NCBI RefSeq assembly: GCF_963169125.1
Contig: NC_084795.1
Coordinates: forward strand, 189,880,214-189,944,213
Direction: 5' to 3'
Length of the DNA: 64,000 nucleotides
From: Humulus lupulus
Lineage: Eukaryota; Streptophyta; Magnoliopsida; Rosales; Cannabaceae
Every line of letters starts with the position of its first letter. Position 1 is the stretch's first letter. This document shows positions 53,898 to 63,893 of the stretch, in pieces. A program made the translations under genes and the position numbers. Below the pieces are notes generated by a model that saw only the letters and a program-made list of their open reading frames with translations, did no database searches and was not told where the DNA came from.

Positions 53898-56800
53898 TTG
53901 AAAACTTAGTTCGTGTGAACTTTTATCAATATCTCGTGCTCTTTAAGAAAAACAACGATCAATTGATTTAAGTTAACTTCTAAGTTTTATGACCTGGTTA
54001 TTTCCAGGAACTTAATTTGAAAAATTAGTTCGTGTTAACTATTATCAATATCTCGTGCTCTTTAAGAAAAACAACGATCAATCGATTGAAGTTAACTTCT
54101 AAGTTTTATGACCTGGTTATTACCAGGAACTTAATTTGGAAACTTAGTTCGTGTTAACTTTTATCAATATCTCGTGCTCTTTAAGAAAAACAACCATCAA
54201 TCGATTTAAGTTAACTTCTAAGTATTATGAGCTGGTTATTTCTAGGAACTTAATTTGAAAACTTAGTTCGTGTTAACTATAATCAATATCTCGTGCTCTT
54301 TAAGAAAAACAACGATCAATCGATTTAAGTTAACTTCTAAGTTTTATGACCTGGTTATTTCCAGGAACTTAATTTGAAAACTTAGTTCGTGTTAACTTTT
54401 ATCAATATCTCGTGCACTTTAAGAAAAACAACGATCAATCGATTTAAGTTAACTTCTATGTTTGATGACCTGGTTATTTCTAGGAACTTAATTTGAAAAC
54501 TTACTTCGTGTTAACATTTATCAATATCTCGTGCTCTTTAAGAAAAATGACGATCAATCGATTTAAGTTAACTTCTATGTTTTATGACCTGGTTATTTCC
54601 GGGAACTTAATTTGAAAAATTAGTTCGTGTTAACTTTTATCAATATCTCGTGCTCTTTAAGGAAAACAACGATCAATCGATTTAAGTTAACTTCTAAGTT
54701 TTATGACCTGGTTATTTCCAGGAACTTAATTTGAAAAATTAGTTCGTGTTAACTATTATCAATATCTCGTGCTCTTTAAGAAAAACAACGATCAATCGAT
54801 TGAAGTTAACTTCTAAGTTTTATGACCTGGTTATTACCAGGAACTTAATTTGAAAACTTAGTTCGTGTTACCTTTTATCAATATCTCGTGCCCTTTAAGA
54901 AAAACAACCATCAATCGATTTAAGTTAACTTCTAAGTATTATGACCTGGTTATTTCTAGGAACTTAATTTGAAAACTTAGTTCGTGTTAACTATTATCAA
55001 TATCTCGTGCTCTTTAAGAAAAACAACGATCAATCGATTTAAGTTAACTTCTAAGTTTTATGACCCGGTTATTTCCAGGAACTTAATTTGAAAACTTAGT
55101 TCGTGTTAACTATCATCAATATCTCGTGCTCTTTAAGAAAAACAACGATCAATCGATTTAAGTTAACTTCTAAGTTTTATGACCTGGTTATTTCCAGGAA
55201 CTTAATTTGAAAAATTAGTTCGTGTTAACTTTTATCAATATCTCGTGCTCTTTAAGAAAAACAACGATCGATCGATTTAAGTTAACTTCTAAGTTTTATG
55301 ACTTGGTTATTTCTAGGAACTTAATTTGAAAACTTACTTCGTGTTAACTTTTATCAATATCTCGTGCTCTTTAAGAAAAACAACGATCAATCGATTTAAG
55401 TTAACCTCTAAGTTTTATGACCTGGTTATTTCCAGGAACTTAATTTGAAAAATTAGTTCGTGTTAACTTTTATCAATATCTCGTGCTCTTTAAGAAAAAC
55501 AACGATCAATCGATTTAAGTTAACTTCTAAGTATTATGACCTGGTTATTTCCAGGAACTTAATTTGAAAACTTAGTTCGTGTTAACTATTATCAATATCT
55601 CGTGCTCTTTAAGAAAAACAACGATCAATCGATTTAAGTTAACTTCTAAGTTTTATGACCTGGTTATTTCCAGGAACTTAATTTGAAAACTTAGTTTGTG
55701 TTAACTTTTATCAATATCTCGTGCTCTTTTAGAAAAACAACGATCAATCGATTTAAGTTAACTTCTAAGTTTGATGACCTGGTTATTTCTAGGAACTTAA
55801 TTTGAAAACTTACTTCGTGTTAACATTTATCAATATCTCGTGCTCTTTAAGAAAAATGACGATCAATCGATTTAAGTTAACTTCTATGTTTTATGACCTG
55901 GTTATTTCCGGGAACTTAATTTGAAAACTTAGTTCGTGTTAACTTTTATCAATATCTCGTGCTCTTTAAGGAAAACAACGATCAATCGATTTAAGTTAAC
56001 TTCTAAGTTTTATGACCTGGTTATTTCCAGGAACTTAATTTGAAAAATTAGTTCGTGTTAACTATTATCAATATCTCGTGCTCTTTAAGAAAAACAACGA
56101 TCAATCGATTTAAGTTAACTTCTAAGTTTTATGACCTGGTTATTTCCAGGAACTTAATTTGAAAAGTTAGTTCGTGCTAACTTTTATCAATATCTCGTGC
56201 TCTTTAAGAAAAACAACGATCAATCGATTTAAGTTAACTTCTAAGTTTTATGACCTGGTTATTTCCAGGCACATAATTTGAATACTTAGTTCGTGTTAAC
56301 TTTTATCAATATCTCGTGCTCTTTAAGAAAAACAACGATCAATCGATTTAAGTTGACTTCTAAGTTTTATGACTTGGTTATTTCCAGGAACTTAATTTGA
56401 AAACTTAGTTCGTGTGAACTTTTATCAATATCTCGTGCTCTTTAAGAAAAACAACGATCAATTGATTTAAGTTAACTTCTAAGTTTTATGACCTGGTTAT
56501 TTCCAGGAACTTAATTTGAAAAATTAGTTCGTGTTAACTATTATCAATATCTCGTGCTCTTTAAGAAAAACAACGATCAATCGATTGAAGTTAACTTCTA
56601 TGTTTTATGACCTGGTTATTACCAGGAACTTAATTTGGAAACTTAGTTCGTGTTAACTTTTATCAATATCTCGTGCTCTTTAAGAAAAACAACCATCAAT
56701 CGATTTAAGTTAACTTCTAAGTATTATGAGCTGGTTATTTCTAGGAACTTAATTTGAAAACTTAGTTCGTGTTAACTATAATCAATATCTCGTGCTCTTT

Positions 56801-58062
56801 AAGAAAAACAACGATCAATCGATTTAAGTTAACTTCTAAGTTTTATGACCTGGTTATTTCCAGGAACTTAATTTGAAAACTTAGTTCGTGTTAACTTTTA
56901 TCAATATCTCGTGCACTTTAAGAAAAACAACGATCAATCGATTTAAGTTAACTTCTATGTTTGATGACCTGGTTATTTCTAGGAACTTAATTTGAAAACT
57001 TACTTCGTGTTAACATTTATCAATATCTCGTGCTCTTTAAGAAAAATGACGATCAATCGATTTAAGTTAACTTCTATGTTTTATGACCTGGTTATTTCCG
57101 GGAACTTAATTTGAAAAATTAGTTCGTGTTAACTTTTATCAATATCTCGTGCTCTTTAAGGAAAACAACGATCAATCGATTTAAGTTAACTTCTAAGTTT
57201 TATGACCTGGTTATTTCCAGGAACTTAATTTGAAAAATTAGTTCGTGTTAACTATTATCAATATCTCGTGCTCTTTAAGAAAAACAACGATCAATCGATT
57301 GAAGTTAACTTCTAAGTTTTATGACCTGGTTATTACCAGGAACTTAATTTGAAAACTTAGTTCGTGTTACCTTTTATCAATATCTCGTGCCCTTTAAGAA
57401 AAACAACCATCAATCGATTTAAGTTAACTTCTAAGTATTATGACCTGGTTATTTCTAGGAACTTAATTTGAAAACTTAGTTCGTGTTAACTATTATCAAT
57501 ATCTCGTGCTCTTTAAGAAAAACAACGATCAATCGATTTAAGTTAACTTCTAAGTTTTATGACCTGGTTATTTCCAGGAACTTAATTTGAAAACTTAGTT
57601 CGTGTTAACTATCATCAATATCTCGTGCTCTTTAAGAAAAACAACGATCAATCGATTTAAGTTAACTTCTAAGTTTTATGACCTGGTTATTTCCAGGAAC
57701 TTAATTTGAAAAATTAGTTCGTGTTAACTTTTATCAATATCTCGTGCTCTTTAAGAAAAACAACGATCGATCGATTTAAGTTAACTTCTAAGTTTTATGA
57801 CTTGGTTATTTCTAGGAACTTAATTTGAAAACTTACTTCGTGTTAACTTTTATCAATATCTCGTGCTCTTTAAGAAAAACAACGATCAATCGATTTAAGT
57901 TAACCTCTAAGTTTTATGACCTGGTTATTTCCAGGAACTTAATTTGAAAAATTAGTTCGTGTTAACTTTTATCAATATCTCGTGCTCTTTAAGAAAAACA
58001 ACGATCAATCGATTTAAGTTAACTTCTAAGTATTATGACCTGGTTATTTCCAGGAACTTAAT
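53898..58062 (+). repeat. 21-monomer period duplication (14 monomers shared, spacing 2499 bp)
   Basis: Bases 53898-55563 match 56397-58062. Markers: CGTGTGAAC (53911 and 56410), TTTGGAAACTTAG, TATGAGCTGG, CTATAATCAA (54277 and 56776), GTTACCTTTT, CGTGCCCTTT, CTATCATCAA, GATCGATCG and TTAACCTCTAAG. Rare differences include GACCCGGTT near 55062 and TTCTATG near 56597. The intervening 55564-56396 carries the TTTTAGAAA, AAAATGACG, GGAAAAC order typical of this domain. Confidence 0.87.
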
Positions 58063-59133
58063 TTGAAAACTTAGTTCGTGTTAACTTTTATCAATATCTC
58101 GTGCGCTTTAAGAAAAACAACGATCAATCGATTTAAGTTAACTTATAAGTTTTATGACCTGGTTATTTCCAGGGACTTAATCTGAAAACTTAGTTCGTGT
58201 TAACTATTATCAATATCTCGTGCTCTTTAAGAAAAAAAACGATCAATCAATTTATGTTAACTTCTAAGTTTTATGACATGGTTATTTCCAGGAACTTAAT
58301 TTGAAAAATTAGTTCGTGTTAACTATTATCAATATCTCGTGCTCTTTAAGAAAAACAACGATCAATCGATTTAAGTTAACTTCTAAGTTTTATGACCTGG
58401 TTATTTCCAGGAACTTAATTTGAAAACTTAGTTCGTGTTAACTATTATCAATATCTCGTGCTCTTTAAGAAAAACAACGATCAATCGATTTAAGTTAACT
58501 TCTAAGTTTTATGACCTGGTTATTTCCAGGAACTTAATTTGAAAACTTAGTTTGTGTTAACTTTTATCAATATCTCGTGCTCTTTTAGAAAAACAACGAT
58601 CAATCGATTTAAGTTAACTTCTAAGTTTGATGACCTGGTTATTTCTAGGAACTTAATTTGAAAACTTACTTCGTGTTAACATTTATCAATATCTCGTGCT
58701 CTTTAAGAAAAATGACGATCAATCGATTTAAGTTAACTTCTATGTTTTATGACCTGGTTATTTCCGGGAACTTAATTTGAAAACTTAGTTCGTGTTAACT
58801 TTTATCAATATCTCGTGCTCTTTAAGGAAAACAACGATCAATCGATTTAAGTTAACTTCTAAGTTTTATGACCTGGTTATTTCCAGGAACTTAATTTGAA
58901 AACTTAGTTCGTGTTAACTTTTATCAATATCTCGTGCGCTTTAAGAAAAACAACGATCAATCGATTTAAGTTAACTTATAAGTTTTATGACCTGGTTATT
59001 TCCAGGGACTTAATCTGAAAACTTAGTTCGTGTTAACTATTATCAATATCTCGTGCTCTTTAAGAAAAAAAACGATCAATCAATTTATGTTAACTTCTAA
59101 GTTTTATGACATGGTTATTTCCAGGAACTTAAT
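58063..59133 (+). repeat. Two-monomer block duplicated at 7-monomer spacing (833 bp)
   Basis: Bases 58063-58300 and 58896-59133 share CGTGCGCTTTAAG (58101 and 58934), TTATAAG, CAGGGACTTAATC, AAAAAAAACG, CAATTTATG and GACATGGTT. CGTGCGC, which adds a CpG, was seen nowhere else. Confidence 0.82.
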
Positions 59134-59847
59134 TTGAAAAATTAGTTCGTGTTAACTATTATCAATATCTCGTGCTCTTTAAGAAAAACAACGATCAATC
59201 GATTGAAGTTAACTTCTAAGTTTTTTGACCTAGTTATTTCCAGGAACTTAATTTGAAAACTTAGTTCGTGTTAAATTTTATCAATATCTCGTGCTCTTTA
59301 AGAAAAACAACGATCAATCGATTTAAGTTAACTTCTATGTTTTATGACCTGGTTATTTCTAGGAACTTAATTTGAAAAATTACTTCGTGTTAACTTTTAT
59401 CAATATCTCGTGCTCTTTAAGAAAAACAACGATCAATCGATTTAAGTTAACTTCTAAGTTTTATGACCTGGTTATTTTCAGGAACATAATTTGAAAACTT
59501 AGTTCGTGTTAACTTTTATCAATATCTCGTGCTCTTTAAGAAAAACAACGATCAATCGATTTAAGTTAACTTCTATGTTTTATGACCTGGTTATTTCTAG
59601 GAACTTAATTTGAAAACTTAGTTCGTGTTAAATTTTATCAATATCTCGTGCTCTTTAAGAAAAACAACGATCAATCGATTTAAGTTAACTTATAAGTTTT
59701 ATGACCTGGTTATTTCCAGGGACTTAATCTGAAAACTTAGTTCGTGTTAACTATTATCAATATCTCGTGCTCTTTAAGAAAAACAACGATCAATCAATTT
59801 ATGTTAACTTCTAAGTTTTATGACATGGTTACTTCTAGGAACTTAAT

Positions 59848-60561
59848 TTGAAAAATTAGTTCGTGTTAACTATTATCAATATCTCGTGCTCTTTAAGAAA
59901 AACAACGATCAATCGATTGAAGTTAACTTCTAAGTTTTATGACCTAGTTATTTCCAGGAACTTAATTTGAAAACTTAGTTCGTGTTAAATTTTATCAATA
60001 TCTCGTGCTCTTTAAGAAAAACAACGATCAATCGATTTAAGTTAACTTCTATGTTTTTTGACCTGGTTATTTCTAGGAACTTAATTTGAAAACTTACTTC
60101 GTGTTAACTTTTACCAATATCTCGTGCTCTTTAAGAAAAACAACGATCAATCGATTTAAGTTGACTTCTAAGTTTTATGACTTGGTTATTTCCAGGAACT
60201 TAATTTGAAAACTTAGTTCGTGTTAACTTTTATCAATATCTCGTGCTCTTTAAGAAAAACAACGATCAATCGATCGAAGTTAACTTCTAAGTTTTATGAC
60301 CTAGTTATTTCCAGGAACTTAATTTGAAAACTTAGTTCGTGTTAAATTTTATCAATATCTCGTGCTCTTTAAGAAAAACAACGATCAATCGATTTAAGTT
60401 AACTTCTATGTTTTTTGACCTGGTTATTTCTAGGAACTTAATTTGAAAACTTACTTCGTGTTAACTTTTATCAATATCTCGTGCTCTTTAAGAAAAACAA
60501 CGATCAATCGATTTAAGTTGACTTGTAAGTTTTCTGACTTGGTTATTTCCAGGAACTTAAT
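59848..60561 (+). repeat. 3-monomer duplication (357 bp x 2)
   Basis: The order CCTAGTT monomer (GATTGAAG or CGATCGAAG), TTAAATTT/TTTTTTGACC monomer, CTTACTTCG/GTTGAC monomer appears at 59848-60204 and 60205-60561. The last monomer of the second copy has extra changes (TTGACTTGTAAG, TTTTCTGAC). This stretch resembles 45096-45452. Confidence 0.75.
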
Positions 60562-62528
60562 TTGAAAACTTAATTCGTGTTAACTATTATAAATATCTCG
60601 TGCTCTTTAAGAAAAACAACGATCAATCGATTTCAGTTAACTTCTAAGTTTTATGACCTGGTTATTTCCAGGAACTTAATTTGAAAACTTAGTTCGTGTT
60701 AACTTTTATCAATATCTCGTGCACTTTAAGAAAAACAACGATCAATCGATTTAAGTTAACTTCTAAGTTTGATGACCTGGATATTTCTAGGAACTTAATT
60801 TGAAAACTTACTTCGTGTTAACATTTATCAATATCTCGTGCTCTTTAAGAAAAATGACGATCAATCGATTTAAGTTAACTTCTATGTTTTATGACCTGGT
60901 TATTTCCGGGAACTTAATTTGAAAACATAGTTCGTGTTAACTTTTATCAATATCTCGTGCTCTTTAAGGAAAACAACGTTCAATCGATTTCAGTTAACTT
61001 CTAAGTTTTATGACCTGGTTATTTCCAGGAACTTAATTTGAAAACTTAGTTCGTGTTAACTTTTATCAATATCTCGTGCTCTTTAAGAAAAACAACGATC
61101 AATCGATTTAAGTTAACTTCTAAGTTTTATGACCTGGTTATTTCCAGGGACTTAATCTGAAAACTTAGTTCGTGTTAACTATTATCAATATCTCGTGCTC
61201 TTTAAGAAAAAAAACGATCAATCGATTTAAGTTAACTTCTAAGTTTTATGACCTGGTTATTTCCAGGAACTTAATTTGAAAAATTAGTTCGTGTTAACTA
61301 TTATCAATATCTCGTGCTCTTTAAGAAAAACAACGATCAATCGATTGAAGTTAACTTCTAAGTTTTATGACCTATTTATTTCCAGGAACTTAATTTGAAA
61401 ACTTAGTTCGTGTTAAATTTTATCAATATCTCGTGCTCTTTAAGAAAAACAACGATCAATCGATTTAAGTTAACTTCTATGTTTTATGACCTGGTTATTT
61501 CTAGGAACTTAATTTGAAAACTTACTTCGTGTTAACTTTTATCAATATCTCGTGCTCTTTAAGAAAAACAACGATCAATCGATTTAAGTTAACTTCTAAG
61601 TTTTATGACCTGGTTATTTCTAGGAACTTAATTTGAAAACTTACTTCGTGTTAACATTTATCAATATCTCGTGCTCTTTAAGAAAAACGACGATCAATCG
61701 ATTTAAGTTAACTTCTATGTTTTATGACCTGGTTATTTCCGGGAACTTAATTTGAAAACTTAGTTCGTGTTAACTTTTATCAATATCTCGTGCTCTTTAA
61801 GGAAAACAACGATCAATCGATTTAAGTTAACTTCTAAGTTTTATGACCTGGTTATTTCCAGGAACTTAATTTGAAAAATTAGTTCGTGTTAACTATTATC
61901 AATATCTCGTGCTCTTTAAGAAAAACAACGATCAATCGATTTAAGTTAACTTCTAAGTTTTATGACCTGGTTATTTCCAGGAACATAATTTGAAAAGTTA
62001 GTTCGTGCTAACTTTTATCAATATCTCGTGCTCTTTAAGAAAGACAACTATCAATCGATTTAAGTTAACTTCTAAGTTTGATGACCTGGTTATTTCCAGG
62101 CACATAATTTGAATACTTAGTTCGTGTTAACTTTTACCAATATCTCGTGCTCTTTAAGAAAAACAACGATCAATCGATTTAAGTTGACTTCTAAGTTTTA
62201 TGACTTGGTTATTTCCAGGAACTTAATTTGAAAACTTAGTTCGTGTTAACTCTTATCAATATCTCGTGCTCTTTAAGAAAAACAACGATCAATTGGTTTA
62301 TGTTAACTTCTAAGTTTTATGACCTGGTTATTTCCTGGAACTTAATTTGAAAACTTACTTCGTGTTAACTATTATCAATATCTCGTGCTCTATAAGAAAA
62401 ACAACGATCAATCGGTTGAAGTTAACTTCTAAGTTTTATGACCTGGTTATTACCAGGAACTTAATTTGAAAACTTAGTTCGTGTTAACTTTTATCAATAT
62501 CTCGTGCTCTTTAAGAAAAACAACGATC

Positions 62529-62547
62529 AATCGATTTAAGTTAACTT
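62529..62547. other. Adjacent dyads AATCGATT and AAGTTAACTT (monomer positions 64-82)
   Basis: Two perfect palindromes of 8 and 10 bp are separated by a single T. The first contains a ClaI-type site and the second an HpaI-type site. Frequent variants break one of them: GTTGAC or GTTCAC breaks the second, and CAATTG, AATCAATT or AATAGATT changes the first. Short dyads are common in centromeric satellites lacking a CENP-B box, but here they could also simply reflect AT richness. Confidence 0.6.
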
Positions 62548-62560
62548 CTAAGTTTTATGA

Positions 62561-62576
62561 CCTGGTTATTTCCAGG
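62561..62576. other. Potential hairpin CCTGG-TTATTT-CCAGG (monomer positions 96-111)
   Basis: A perfect 5-bp inverted repeat surrounds a 6-nt loop. It recurs in most monomers. Common variants affect the loop (TTATTA, TTATCT) or the stem. CTTGG and CTAGG arms replace a Watson-Crick pair by a G-T wobble, and CCGGG also leaves a T-G wobble. CCCGG and CCTGG in the 3' arm break the middle pair. A 5-bp stem is weak in double-stranded DNA, so extrusion or an RNA role is speculative. Confidence 0.6.
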
Positions 62577-63893
62577 AACTTAATTTGAAAACTTAGTTCG
62601 TGTTAACTTTTATCAATATCTCGTGCTCTTTAGGAAAAACAACGATCAATCGATTTAAGTTAACTTCTAAGTTTTATGACCTGGTTATTTCCAGGAACTT
62701 AATTTGAAAACTTAGTTCGTGTTAACTTTTATTAATATCTCGTGCACTTTAAGAAAAACAACGATCAATCGATTTAAGTTAACTTCTATGTTTGATGACC
62801 TGGTTATTTCTAGGAACTTAATTTGAAAACTTACTTCGTGTTAACATTTATCAATATCTCGTGCTCTTTAAGAAAAATGACGATCAATCGATTTAAGTTA
62901 ACTTCTATGTTTTATGACCTGGTTATTTCCGGGAACTTAATTTGAAAACATAGTTCGTGTTAACTTTTATCAATATTTCGTGCTCTTTAAGGAAAACAAC
63001 GTTCAATCGATTTCAGTTAACTTCTAAGTTTTATGACCTGGTTATTTCCAGGAACTTAATTTGAAAACTTAGTTCGTGTTAACTTTTATCAATATCTCGT
63101 GCTCTTTAAGAAAAACAACGATCAATCGATTTAAGTTAACTTCTAAGTTTTATGACCTGGTTATTTCCAGGGACTTAATCTGAAAACTTAGTTCGTGTTA
63201 ACTATTATCAATATCTCGTGCTCTTTAAGAAAAAAAACGATCAATCGATTTAAGTTAACTTCTAAGTTTTATGACCTGGTTATTTCCAGGAACTTAATTT
63301 GAAAAATTAGTTCGTGTTAACTATTATCAATATCTCGTGCTCTTTAAGAAAAACAACGATCAATCGATTGAAGTTAACTTCTAAGTTTTATGACCTATTT
63401 ATTTCCAGGAACTTAATTTGAAAACTTAGTTCGTGTTAAATTTTATCAATATCTCGTGCTCTTTAAGAAAAACAACGATCAATCGATTTAAGTTAACTTC
63501 TATGTTTTATGACCTGGTTATTTCTAGGAACTTAATTTGAAAACTTACTTCGTGTTAACTTTTATCAATATCTCGTGCTCTTTAAGAAAAACAACGATCA
63601 ATCGATTTAAGTTAACTTCTAAGTTTTATGACCTGGTTATTTCTAGGAACTTAATTTGAAAACTTACTTCGTGTTAACATTTATCAATATCTCGTGCTCT
63701 TTAAGAAAAACGACGATCAATCGATTTAAGTTAACTTCTATGTTTTATGACCTGGTTATTTCCGGGAACTTAATTTGAAAACTTAGTTCGTGTTAACTTT
63801 TATCAATATCTCGTGCTCTTTAAGGAAAACAACGATCAATCGATTTAAGTTAACTTCTAAGTTTTATGACCTGGTTATTTCCAGGAACTTAAT

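Larger units (their letters stand above)
47353..59490 (+). repeat. Distant duplication: 47353-47947 matches 58896-59490 (97-monomer spacing)
   Basis: Five monomers recur 11543 bp downstream: TTATAAG ending in CAGGGACTTAATC; AAGAAAAAAAACG with CAATCAATTTATG and GACATGGTT; AAAAATTAG with GATTGAAG; TTAAATTT; and AAAAATTAC ending in TTTTCAGGAACATAAT. The TTATAAG plus TTTATG/GACATGG pair is also present at 58063 and 59610. Only the ends of the stated interval are the copies. Confidence 0.72.
62466..62584 (+). repeat. Reference monomer, identical to the consensus
   Basis: This copy matches the majority base at every position and serves as the ruler for monomer coordinates. Landmarks: TTGAAAA at 1-7; TTCGTG at 13-18; GTTAAC at 18-23; a near-invariant stretch, AATATCTCGTGCTCTTTA, at 31-48; the purine tract AAGAAAAA at 48-55; palindrome AATCGATT at 64-71; palindrome AAGTTAACTT at 73-82; CCTGG at 96-100 and CCAGG at 107-111, forming a possible hairpin; CTTAAT at 114-119. 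CpG sites lie at 15-16, 38-39, 59-60 and 67-68. The octamer GTTAACTT occurs twice (18-25 and 75-82), 57 bp apart. The choice of start is arbitrary in a circularly permutable repeat; TTG was used because base 1 of the window falls exactly there. Confidence 0.95.

Noticed and set aside
62477..62493. CENP-B-box-like start: TTCG followed by A at the right spacing (TTCGTGTTAAC)
   Set aside because: The CENP-B core also requires CGGG at the 3' end. Here those positions are TTTT, so only about half of the essential bases match. No better match was seen on either strand.
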